A program made the translations under genes and the position numbers. Shown in pieces: positions 54,149 through 61,916 of a stretch of DNA of 64,000 nucleotides (the stretch's first letter is position 1; every line of letters starts with the position of its first letter). The stretch is from Aquamicrobium sp. LC103 (GTDB taxonomy: Bacteria > Pseudomonadota > Alphaproteobacteria > Rhizobiales > Rhizobiaceae). The notes under the pieces were generated by a model, which saw only the letters and a program-made list of their open reading frames with translations, ran no database searches and was not told the origin of the DNA. The stretch is from assembly GCF_001014615.2 (NCBI RefSeq), contig NZ_LBCQ02000008.1, positions 1 through 64,000 of the forward strand, written 5' to 3'.

Positions 54149-55734
54149 AGCTCTTTAGAGCTGCCTTGCTCGCGACGGCGCTCGTGCTGCCGTCGGCAAC
54201 CGTCTCGAGTTTTGCCGCGACCCCGGCCGGTGTGCTCGTCGTCGCCCAGAACATCGACGACATCGTCGCGATCGATCCCGCCCAGGCCTATGAGTTCACG
54301 TCGGGCGAGCTCGTCACCAACGTCTATGACCGCCTCGTTCAATATGACGCCGAGGATACCACCGTGCTCGCACCCGGCCTTGCGAGCGCCTGGGAAGCGG
54401 ACGACGCCAACAAGACGATCACCTTCACCATGCGCGAGCGCGCGACCTTCCATTCCGGCAATCCGGTGCGCGCCGAAGACGTGGTCTTCTCCTTCAAGCG
54501 CGTGATCGCGCTCAACCTCACGCCGGCGTTCATCCTGGCCCAGCTTGGCTGGACCCCGGAGAACATCGAGGAGATGGTCACCGCCGATGGCGACAAGGTG
54601 ACGGTGCGCTACGAAGGCGCCTTCTCGTCCGCCTTCGTGCTCAACGTTCTCGCCTCGCGCCCGGCCTCGATCGTCGACGAGGTTACGGCCATGGAGAACG
54701 AGACCAACGGCGACATGGGCAACGCCTGGCTCAACGCCAATTCGGCCGGCTCGGGTCCGTTCCGCCTCTCCGCCTATCGGCCGGCGGAGATCATTCGGTT
54801 GGAAGCCAATGCCGAGTATTTCAAGGGCGCGCCCGAGATCACCTCGGTGATCATCCGTCATGTCGCCGAAGCCGCTACCCAGCAATTGCTGCTCGAAACC
54901 GGAGACGTCGATCTCGCGCGCAATCTGACGCCCGACCAGATCGGCGGCATCAAGCGGGACGCTATAAAGATCGAGACCTTCCCGCAGGCGGCCGTCCACT
55001 TCCTGTCCTTCAACCAGAAGGTCGAGGCGCTGCAGCCCGAGGCGCTGTGGGAGGCCTCGCGCTATCTCGTCGACTACAAAGGCATGACCGACACCTTCCT
55101 CAAGGGCCAGATGGAAATCCATCAGGCCTTTTGGCCGAAGGGCTTCCCGGGTGCGCTGACGGATACGCCCTTCTCCTACGATCCGGAAAAGGCCAAGGAA
55201 ATCCTCAGCGAGGCGGGCGTCGAGACACCGATCACCGTCACGCTCGACGTGATCAATTCCACTCCGTTCACGGACATGGCCCAGTCGCTGCAGGCGACCT
55301 TCGCCGATGCCGGGATCAATTTCGAGATCCTGCCCGGCACCGCCGCCCAGGTGATCACCAAGTACCGCGAGCGCAGCCACCAGGCGATGCTGCTCTACTG
55401 GGGTCCCGACTTCATGGACCCGCATTCGAACGCCAAGGCCTTCGCCTATAATTCCGACAACAGCGACGGCTCCTACGCCGCGACCACCACCTGGCGCAAT
55501 GCATGGGCGGTGCCGGACGAGATGAATAAGGAGACGATGGCCGCGCTCGCCGAGGCAGACCCGGAGAAGCGCAACGAGACCTATCTCGATCTCCAGAAAA
55601 AGGTGCAGGAGAATTCGCCGATCGTCATCATGTTCCAGGCGACCTATCAGGTCGCGATGGCCGAGAATGTCGACGGCTACGTCAATGGCGCGACGTCCGA
55701 CTTTGTCTACTATCGTCTGGTGACGAAGGACTGA
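54145..55734 (+). CDS. ABC transporter substrate-binding protein, oligopeptide (SBP_bac_5) family
   Basis: This is a 529-residue periplasmic protein with a signal peptide cut after SFA at about 24. Family phrases include LAPGLASAWEADDANKTITF, RATFHSGNPVRAEDVVFSFK and GSGPFRLSAYRPAEIIRLEA. AAGGAG lies upstream and the ATG overlaps the regulator stop. It probably serves the permeases encoded divergently at 50511-53331. A terminator follows 19 bases after the stop. Confidence 0.92.
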   Translation: MKLFRAALLATALVLPSATVSSFAATPAGVLVVAQNIDDIVAIDPAQAYEFTSGELVTNVYDRLVQYDAEDTTVLAPGLASAWEADDANKTITFTMRERATFHSGNPVRAEDVVFSFKRVIALNLTPAFILAQLGWTPENIEEMVTADGDKVTVRYEGAFSSAFVLNVLASRPASIVDEVTAMENETNGDMGNAWLNANSAGSGPFRLSAYRPAEIIRLEANAEYFKGAPEITSVIIRHVAEAATQQLLLETGDVDLARNLTPDQIGGIKRDAIKIETFPQAAVHFLSFNQKVEALQPEALWEASRYLVDYKGMTDTFLKGQMEIHQAFWPKGFPGALTDTPFSYDPEKAKEILSEAGVETPITVTLDVINSTPFTDMAQSLQATFADAGINFEILPGTAAQVITKYRERSHQAMLLYWGPDFMDPHSNAKAFAYNSDNSDGSYAATTTWRNAWAVPDEMNKETMAALAEADPEKRNETYLDLQKKVQENSPIVIMFQATYQVAMAENVDGYVNGATSDFVYYRLVTKD

Positions 55735-55752
55735 TTGTCAAAAAGCACCTTG

Positions 55753-55784
55753 GAGCCGCCCCGACGGGCGGCTCCTTCGTTTTG
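55753..55784 (+). terminator. Rho-independent terminator after the binding-protein gene
   Basis: GGAGCCGCCC (55753-55762) pairs perfectly with GGGCGGCTCC (55767-55776) around a four-base loop, followed by TTCGTTTT. The M24 peptidase gene begins 22 bases later, so it may be reached by partial read-through or have its own promoter. Confidence 0.75.
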
Positions 55785-55806
55785 ATTCCTGCCTTCGAGG
55801 TTTGCC

Positions 55807-56904
55807 ATGCCTGTTTCCTATTCCGACCGTATCGCAGGACTGCGTGCCCGTATGAAAGTGACGGGCACTGACCTCGTCGCCATCGGACCTTCGAGCCAGA
55901 TGGTCTGGCTGGCCGGGCTTTCTCCGCACGGAGACGAGCGGCCCGTCATGCTCCTGGTCACGCAGGGCTATGCCGGGTTCCTGATGCCGGCGCTGAACGT
56001 CGACAGCTCACGCAAGCACACCGATCTGCCGATGTTCGCGTGGTCCGACGCGGAAGGGCCGCAGGCAGCGCTCGACGAGCTGCTGAAGGCCTGCGCGATC
56101 GACCGAAGCAATGTCGGCGTCGTTCTCGACGAGACCATGCGCGCCGACTTCGCGCTTCTCCTGCTCGACGCGCTGCCGGGCGCGCGGCGCAGCTTCACCG
56201 GAGAGACCGTTTCCTTCCTGCGTGCCCGGAAGGACCAGGACGAGTATCGCGTGCTCAAGGCCGGCGCCATCATCAATGATCGTGCCATGCAGGCCGGTTT
56301 CGAGGCGCTGCGGCCAGGCGTCACCGAGCTCGAAGTGGCGGAGGCGATCAGAGACGCCTTCAAGTCGCAAGGGGCCGCGCCTTTGTTCACCAGCGTCTGT
56401 TTCGGCGCCAATGGAGCCTTCCCGCATCACCACACCGGCGGCACGGCGCTGAAAGCCGGCGAGGCGGTGCTGCTCGACATCGGCGGTCGCTTCCAGGACT
56501 ATTCGAGCGACATGACGCGTGTCGCTCATAGCGGTGGGCCCGGCACCGCGTTCCAGAGGATCCATGGCATCGTCGAGGCGGCGGTCGATGCCGCGCTGGC
56601 GGCCGCCCGACCCGGCGCTCCCGCCAGCGCGGTCGACAAAGCCGCTCGCGACGTGATCGCGGCTGCGGGTTATGGCGACCATTTCGTCCACCGCACCGGC
56701 CATGGGCTCGGCCTCGATACGCACGAGCCACCCTACATCACAGCCACCGAAGAGACGGTGTTGGAGGAAGGCATGGTGTTCTCCATCGAGCCAGGGATCT
56801 ATCTTCCCGGCAAGTTCGGCATGCGGCTCGAGGAGATCGTCATCCTGCGCAAGGATGGGCCCGAAATTCTCTCCGAACTGACCCGGGCGCCGTTCCTCTT
56901 CTGA
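55807..56904 (+). CDS. M24-family peptidase (Xaa-Pro aminopeptidase/creatinase-like)
   Basis: This is a 365-residue enzyme. The N-terminal creatinase-type domain (about 5-130) and C-terminal pita-bread domain (about 140-360) are clear. The metal ligands are visible in order: LLDIGGRF (Asp), YSSDMTR (Asp), HRTGHGLGLDTHE (His), FSIEPGIY (Glu) and MRLEEIVIL (Glu). It probably cleaves N-terminal Xaa-Pro or similar amide bonds of imported peptides in the cytoplasm. No signal peptide is present. It follows the binding-protein gene behind a terminator. Confidence 0.9.
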   Translation: MPVSYSDRIAGLRARMKVTGTDLVAIGPSSQMVWLAGLSPHGDERPVMLLVTQGYAGFLMPALNVDSSRKHTDLPMFAWSDAEGPQAALDELLKACAIDRSNVGVVLDETMRADFALLLLDALPGARRSFTGETVSFLRARKDQDEYRVLKAGAIINDRAMQAGFEALRPGVTELEVAEAIRDAFKSQGAAPLFTSVCFGANGAFPHHHTGGTALKAGEAVLLDIGGRFQDYSSDMTRVAHSGGPGTAFQRIHGIVEAAVDAALAAARPGAPASAVDKAARDVIAAAGYGDHFVHRTGHGLGLDTHEPPYITATEETVLEEGMVFSIEPGIYLPGKFGMRLEEIVILRKDGPEILSELTRAPFLF

Positions 56905-56934
56905 AATGGAGTAGCGGTGCGGCGTTCAAGCTAG

Positions 56935-56966
56935 AACCCGCCGGTAGCGCCGGCGGGTTTCGTTCA
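56935..56966. terminator. Bidirectional terminator between peptidase and metal-chelate ABC genes
   Basis: AACCCGCCGG (56935-56944) pairs with CCGGCGGGTT (56950-56959) around a five-base loop, with a short T-rich tail to the right. It lies between convergent stops at 56904 and 56984. Confidence 0.7.
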
Positions 56967-56983
56967 TCAAGCGGAGCCGAGGA

Positions 56984-57736
56984 TCAGGCAGTTCCGTCGA
57001 CGAGGATGAAGGGCTGCCCTTTCGAGCAGGTCTCGATGCGGGCGGTGACCTTGTAGATGTCGCGCAGCATTTCGGGCGTGATTACCTCGTCGCTCGGGCC
57101 GCTCGCGGCCATCGCGCCCTCGGCAATGACGATGGTGTTCTCGCAATAGCGGAGCGCATGGTTGAGATCGTGAAGCGCGATCAGAACGATCATGCCCCTT
57201 CGGCGCGCGAGGCTGGACACGAAATCGAGAACCTCGACCTGCCGGTGCAGGTCGAGCGCGGAGGTCGGCTCGTCCATCAGGAGCACTTCCGGCTTTCGCA
57301 CGAGCGCCTGGGCCAGCGAGACGAGCTGGCGTTGTCCGCCGGAAAGTTCGCCGAGGCCGCGGAAGGCAAGATCCTCGATGCGCAGCGCTTTGAGGATATC
57401 GTCGATCTCGGCCAGTTCGCCGTCATGGACCTTCCAGCCGCCGCCCTGCTTGGCCGAGAGGAGGACCGATTCATAGACCGTCAGCACCGCGTTTGCGCCG
57501 GTGTCCTGCGGCATGTAGCAGATGGTGCGCGAACCATGCTCGGTCTGCGACAAGGTGACGAGGCCGGGGCCGGAGATCAGATCGGCGATGCGCTTGAAGA
57601 GCGTCGACTTTCCCGCGGCGTTCGGGCCGATCACGGCGGTGACGCTGCCGCTCTCCAGCGTATCCATGCTGACATCGGCGAGGACGGTCCTGCGTCCGTA
57701 TTTGGCGCCGACGTCCTTGAGGGCGAGCCCTACCAT
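56984..57736 (-). CDS. Metal-chelate-type ABC transporter ATP-binding protein (FecE type)
   Basis: This 250-residue ATPase has Walker A GPNAAGKST (Ala replacing the more usual Gly), signature LSGGQRQLVSLAQAL, Walker B VLLMDEPTSALD and the switch His in ALHDLNHALRY. It is the motor for the FecCD-type permease, whose stop it overlaps by seven bases. The last stretch, MLRDIYKVTARIE, is typical for siderophore, heme or cobalamin importers. Confidence 0.92.
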   Translation of the reverse strand: MVGLALKDVGAKYGRRTVLADVSMDTLESGSVTAVIGPNAAGKSTLFKRIADLISGPGLVTLSQTEHGSRTICYMPQDTGANAVLTVYESVLLSAKQGGGWKVHDGELAEIDDILKALRIEDLAFRGLGELSGGQRQLVSLAQALVRKPEVLLMDEPTSALDLHRQVEVLDFVSSLARRRGMIVLIALHDLNHALRYCENTIVIAEGAMAASGPSDEVITPEMLRDIYKVTARIETCSKGQPFILVDGTA

Positions 57737-58794
57737 GCCCGTCTCCTGTTGCTGAAGATCAGGATGAAGAAGAACGGCACGCCGACGAGCGCGGTGATGA
57801 CGCCGATCGGCAGGACGGCGCCGGGGATCAGCATCTTGCTGACGACCGACGTCGTCGAAAGCAGAAGCGCGCCGCAGATGACGGAGCCCGGCAGGAAGAA
57901 GCGCTGGTCCTCGCCGACCAGCATGCGGGCGATGTGCGGACCGACGAGGCCGACGAAGCCGATCGTACCGACGAAGGAAACGGGGATGGCGGCCAGCAGA
58001 GAAACGAGCATCATGGTTTCGAGCCGCAGCCGGCGGACGTTGACGCCCATGCTGGCAGCCTTGTCGTCGCCGAGGCGCAGCGCCGTCAGCGCCCAGGCAT
58101 TGCGCATGAACAGCGGTACGACGGCGATCAGGATCGCGCCGGTGAACCAAACTTTCGGCCAGGTCGCTTTGGTCAGGCTACCCATGGTCCAGAATACGAC
58201 CGCGGCAAGCGCCTGTTCGGAGGCAAGGTATTGGAGCAGCGAGAGCGCGGCGTTGAAGGTGAAGACCAGCGCGATGCCGAGCAGCACGATGGTCTCGACG
58301 CTGACGCCGCGCATCGTGGAGGCGAAGTGGATGAACATTGCCGCCGCCATCGCCATCAGAAAGGCGTTGAGCGGAACCATGTACTGCACCGCGCCGGGCA
58401 GGATCGCTACGCCCGCGACGAGCGCGAGCGCGGCGCCGAAGCTCGCCGCGGCGGAAATGCCGAGCGTGAAGGGACTGGCGAGCGGGTTCGACAGGATGGT
58501 CTGCATCTGCGCGCCGGCCACCGAGAGCGAGGCACCCACCGTCACGGCCATCAGCGCGATCGGCATGCGGATGTCCCAGATGACGACCCTGAGTTGGTTG
58601 CCGGCGGTAGCCGGGTCCAACAGCGCGGAAAGAACCTCGCTCAACCGGTAGTTGGCGGGTCCGAGCGCCATGTCGACGGCGACGCTGGCCGCGAGCGCTA
58701 TGGTAAGCAGGGCAAGAATGACGATGCGTCTAAAGGCAAGGGCGCGATACTGATCGCGCCCCGTCACCTCCGCAGGAATAGCCTCGCTGGCCAT
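57730..58794 (-). CDS. Metal-chelate-type ABC transporter permease (FecCD family)
   Basis: This is a 354-residue permease with about nine to ten membrane segments. Family marks are WDIRMPIALMAVTVGASLSV (about 73-92), GAQMQTILSNPLASPFTLGI, ASMGVNVRRLRLETMMLVSL and FVGLVGPHIARMLVGEDQRF. Only one permease gene is present, so it likely works as a homodimer. It is three bases downstream of the binding-protein gene. Confidence 0.93.
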   Translation of the reverse strand: MASEAIPAEVTGRDQYRALAFRRIVILALLTIALAASVAVDMALGPANYRLSEVLSALLDPATAGNQLRVVIWDIRMPIALMAVTVGASLSVAGAQMQTILSNPLASPFTLGISAAASFGAALALVAGVAILPGAVQYMVPLNAFLMAMAAAMFIHFASTMRGVSVETIVLLGIALVFTFNAALSLLQYLASEQALAAVVFWTMGSLTKATWPKVWFTGAILIAVVPLFMRNAWALTALRLGDDKAASMGVNVRRLRLETMMLVSLLAAIPVSFVGTIGFVGLVGPHIARMLVGEDQRFFLPGSVICGALLLSTTSVVSKMLIPGAVLPIGVITALVGVPFFFILIFSNRRRAW

Positions 58795-58797
58795 GCC

Positions 58798-59928
58798 TCA
58801 TTCGTCCCTGAGCGAGACGAAGTATCCCGGCTTGTATTCGAGCGGCAGGAAGCGGGCGTGCAGTTCCTTGAAGGTCGCCTCCGGATCGAGATCCTCGAAC
58901 AGTTCCGGATGCAGCCATTTGGCGATCTCCTGGATTGCGACGAACTGATAGGGATTGTTGTAGAACTGGTGCCAGATGGCGTGGACGTTGCCGTCCTCCA
59001 CGGCCTTCACACCGGTGAAGGCCGGTCGCTTGGTCAGGTTCTCCAGCTTGCGGCGGGCTTCCTTCAGGTCGGCACCGTAGCCGACGCCCACCCAGTCTCC
59101 TCCCGGCACGTAACCATCCCAATTGCCGCCGGTGATGATGATCTGATCCGGGTTGGACGCGATGACCTGCTCGGGATTCACCGTGCCGAAAGTGCCCGGA
59201 ATGATGTCCTTGGCCATGTTGATGCCGCCGGCGATCTCGGCCATCTTGCCGAAATTCTCGTTGCCGAAGGACATGCAGCAATCGTCCGAGTATCCGCCCG
59301 CCCGCTCGACGAAGACGAGCGGTTTCTTCGGGTTCTCCTTTTCGAGAACGTCGGTGACGCGCTTGATGGCGTCGGCGCGGAATTTGATGAATTCCTCGGC
59401 CACGCCCTCCTTGCCCATCAGCTTGCCCATGATGCGCATGCTCGGTTCGGTGTTCTCCATCGGCTTTTCGCGGAAGTCGACATAAACGAGCGGAATACCG
59501 ACCTTGGCGAGCTTCTCGATGTAGCCGGATTCCTCCGTTGCCGTCTTGGCGTCGATGTTCATCAGGATGACGTCGGGCTTGAGCGCGACGGCCTGCTCGA
59601 TGTCGAAGGTGCCTTCCTTCATGCCGCCGAAAGTGGGCAGCTTGGCGATGTCCGGATATTTGGCGAGGTAGGCCTCGTAGGATTCAGGGTCCGCCTTTGC
59701 CAGATCGTCGCGCCAGCCGACCACGTGTTGAAAAGGTGCTTCCTTGTCGAGGGCGGCCAGGAAGTAGATCTGCCGGCCTTCGCCGAGGATCATGTGCTTT
59801 ACCGGCGCGTCGACCTGGACCTCGCGCCCGGTCACGTCCGTTACGGTGATTTCGTCGGCCAGGGTGGGCCATGCCGTCGACACGACGAGGGCCATTGCAA
59901 GGACGGTTGATCTGCCGGTAAAGCGCAT
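58798..59928 (-). CDS. Metal-chelate-type ABC transporter substrate-binding protein (FecB/BtuF-like)
   Basis: This is a 376-residue periplasmic protein with a signal peptide cut after TLA at 24. It begins ITVTDVTGREVQVDAPVKHM, the usual start of this fold, and has ALKPDVILMN (about 115-124) and IASNPDQIIITGG. A vicinal Cys pair at C217-C218 (YSDDCCMSFG) lies where the ligand cleft would be and is unusual. The protein is larger than typical FecB proteins. The ligand could be a siderophore, heme, corrinoid or other chelate. Confidence 0.9.
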   Translation of the reverse strand: MRFTGRSTVLAMALVVSTAWPTLADEITVTDVTGREVQVDAPVKHMILGEGRQIYFLAALDKEAPFQHVVGWRDDLAKADPESYEAYLAKYPDIAKLPTFGGMKEGTFDIEQAVALKPDVILMNIDAKTATEESGYIEKLAKVGIPLVYVDFREKPMENTEPSMRIMGKLMGKEGVAEEFIKFRADAIKRVTDVLEKENPKKPLVFVERAGGYSDDCCMSFGNENFGKMAEIAGGINMAKDIIPGTFGTVNPEQVIASNPDQIIITGGNWDGYVPGGDWVGVGYGADLKEARRKLENLTKRPAFTGVKAVEDGNVHAIWHQFYNNPYQFVAIQEIAKWLHPELFEDLDPEATFKELHARFLPLEYKPGYFVSLRDE

Positions 59929-60038
59929 CGTGATTTTCTCCGATGGGAACTGCGGGCGCTCTATTATTTTGTGAATGGCGCAGTCAAGTTTTATCTTTTA
60001 GAGCGGTTCGAAGGTGACGAGCGCCAAGGTTGGATGCG

Positions 60039-60848
60039 ATGGTCGATATCAATGAAAACGGGAAAAACTACGGTCTGCGCGACGAGATCAAGACCTACTG
60101 GTCGGCGCGCGCGGCAACCTTCGACCTCTCGCCAGGCCATGAGATTTTTTCGGAAACGGAGCGGGAGGCGTGGCGGCGGCTGGTGCTGAAGCATCTCGGC
60201 GAGGGGCAGGGCAGGGACGCTCTCGATCTCGCCAGCGGAACCGGTGTCTTTTCCCACCTGATGGACGATCTCGGCTATCGCGTGACCGGTCTCGACTGGG
60301 CGGAGCCGATGCTGGAGCGTGCGAAGGCAAAAGCGCGGCAGCGGGAACGGTTGATCAGCTTCCGCCTCGGAGACGCCGAAAACACCATGGAGAACGACAA
60401 CGCTTATGACGTGATCGTGAACCGCCATTTGGTCTGGACCCTCGTCGATCCGAAAGCGGCCTTCGCCGAATGGCTGCGTGTCCTGAAGCCGGGCGGGCGA
60501 CTGCTGATCATCGACGGCGACTTCGTGAATGTCGGCCTTGCCGAAAGACTGTTGAAGCGTCTTGCCGACAGGCTGCAGCGGCTCGGGCTGCTGAAGCCGG
60601 ACCCGTTGCATGCTCCGGCGGAACTCATGGAAACGCACAAGAGCATCGTTTCAAGGGTCTATTTTTCCGACGGGGCGCGAGCCGAGGCCGTCGCCGCCAT
60701 GCTTCGGGAAACGGGGTTCGAGCGGGTCGCCGTCGATACCGACCTGCGCGCCATCCATCGCGCCCAGGCGAAACACTGGAACCTGCTGAAGGGGCTCGCC
60801 CGCGGTGTCCAGCACCGTTACGCGATCTCGGCCGAAAAGCCGGCATAG
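60039..60848 (+). CDS. Class I SAM-dependent methyltransferase
   Basis: This is a 269-residue protein with the Rossmann methyltransferase motifs: motif I LDLASGTGVF (about 62-71), post-I TGLDWAEPML, and motif IV NAYDVIVNRHLVWTL. LRVLKPGGRLLIIDGDF follows. The family moves a methyl group from S-adenosylmethionine to a small molecule. The ATG at 60039 is my choice; a TTG at 60030 is in frame. It is divergent from the metal-chelate binding-protein gene, and methyltransferases recur next to such importers, so it may modify the imported chelate or ligand. Confidence 0.85.
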   Translation: MVDINENGKNYGLRDEIKTYWSARAATFDLSPGHEIFSETEREAWRRLVLKHLGEGQGRDALDLASGTGVFSHLMDDLGYRVTGLDWAEPMLERAKAKARQRERLISFRLGDAENTMENDNAYDVIVNRHLVWTLVDPKAAFAEWLRVLKPGGRLLIIDGDFVNVGLAERLLKRLADRLQRLGLLKPDPLHAPAELMETHKSIVSRVYFSDGARAEAVAAMLRETGFERVAVDTDLRAIHRAQAKHWNLLKGLARGVQHRYAISAEKPA

Positions 60849-60955
60849 CTCGTTCGACGCTTCCAGCTCCGCCGGCCGCCCAGCACGCCGGATTCAAATA
60901 CCAAGCGACGGTGAAATCCTATATATTCTTCCCCTTCCGATGAGGGGAGGAAGCA

Positions 60956-61873
60956 ATGCAGGAAATCGCCAGGAAAGCGAAAGTCCCGCGTAGCTCGCAG
61001 CCGGTGTCCGTCCGGCTGGAGAAGAACCCGTCCGTTTGCCTCGTCTACGACGTCTACGACGAAAAAGGGCGGCTGGTCCCGCGGCGGGAGATGATGGAAC
61101 GGTATCTGCAAGAGGATCGCGGTGCGTTCAGGCGGCGGACGCTACGCAGCGCCGCCGGTTCGAAACTGTGCGCGGACGGAGATTCGTGGATCAACATCCT
61201 CTGGCCGCTCTCGGCGGCGCTGGGGCATCACAGAACCTTCTTCGACGTGCTGCAGGAGCGGTATCGGACGACCGATGTCGCCTATCCCGGCGATACCTTC
61301 CAGCAGATGCTCGCCGAGAAGGATTATCGCCAGCCCATCCAGTCCGGCATTTTCGACTTCTTCATCTTCTCCGGTGGCGGCAACGATGTGCTGGGCGGCG
61401 GCGCACTTGTCGAGCTCCTGCGCTGGAAAGCCGATGGAGGGGGATCGACCGACCCGAAGAAATATCTTTTCACTACGCTCCTGAAGCAGACACTTGACAG
61501 GCTGCGCGACGGCTACATGGAGATCGCGGACGACGTGCGGGCGAAATCGTCGGGCCGAACGCGGATGCTGGTCCACGGCTACGATTACCCGATCCCGCGC
61601 GGCGACGGCGTCTGGATCGGCCGTCCCTTCCAGTCGAGGGGCTATGACCTGCGGACCGACAAGCAGTTGATCGCGGCCATCCTGAAGCATCTCGTCGATC
61701 GGTTCCACTCGATGCTCGACACCGTCCAGAGGCGGAAAAGGAACGTGACCCTGGTCGACCTGCGAGGCATCTGCAATGGCAGGTGGAACGACGAGTTGCA
61801 CCCAAAGCTCGCCGCTTCCAGGGATTTCGCGCTCAGATTCCGTGAGATCCTCGACGGAGGAGGGGTCGCATAG
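60956..61873 (+). CDS. SGNH/GDSL-hydrolase-like protein
   Basis: This is a 305-residue protein carrying the blocks of an SGNH hydrolase: ADGDSWIN with the nucleophile-type Ser at about 76, FIFSGGGNDVLGGG with the Gly-Asn block at about 140-145, and NDELHPKLAASRDFA with the Asp-x-x-His block near 285. The overall spacing fits the family. No signal peptide is visible, so it is probably cytoplasmic or exported by another route. The gene has GGGGAGGA upstream. Such enzymes hydrolyse esters of lipids or acetylated sugars. The specific substrate is unknown, and I see no link to the neighbours. Confidence 0.75.
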   Translation: MQEIARKAKVPRSSQPVSVRLEKNPSVCLVYDVYDEKGRLVPRREMMERYLQEDRGAFRRRTLRSAAGSKLCADGDSWINILWPLSAALGHHRTFFDVLQERYRTTDVAYPGDTFQQMLAEKDYRQPIQSGIFDFFIFSGGGNDVLGGGALVELLRWKADGGGSTDPKKYLFTTLLKQTLDRLRDGYMEIADDVRAKSSGRTRMLVHGYDYPIPRGDGVWIGRPFQSRGYDLRTDKQLIAAILKHLVDRFHSMLDTVQRRKRNVTLVDLRGICNGRWNDELHPKLAASRDFALRFREILDGGGVA

Positions 61874-61916
61874 AGCCATTGCCGCGGCTGCGGCGCCGAT
61901 CCGCCAATGCCCGCGG

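Noticed and set aside
57934-59910. 658-codon frame on the + strand
   Set aside because: Antisense to the metal-chelate permease and binding-protein genes, both of which have clear family motifs.
60918-60958. Small stem near the ribosome site of the SGNH gene as a possible riboswitch
   Set aside because: Only about five base pairs (CCCCT/AGGGG) are formed; too little to support a regulatory RNA.
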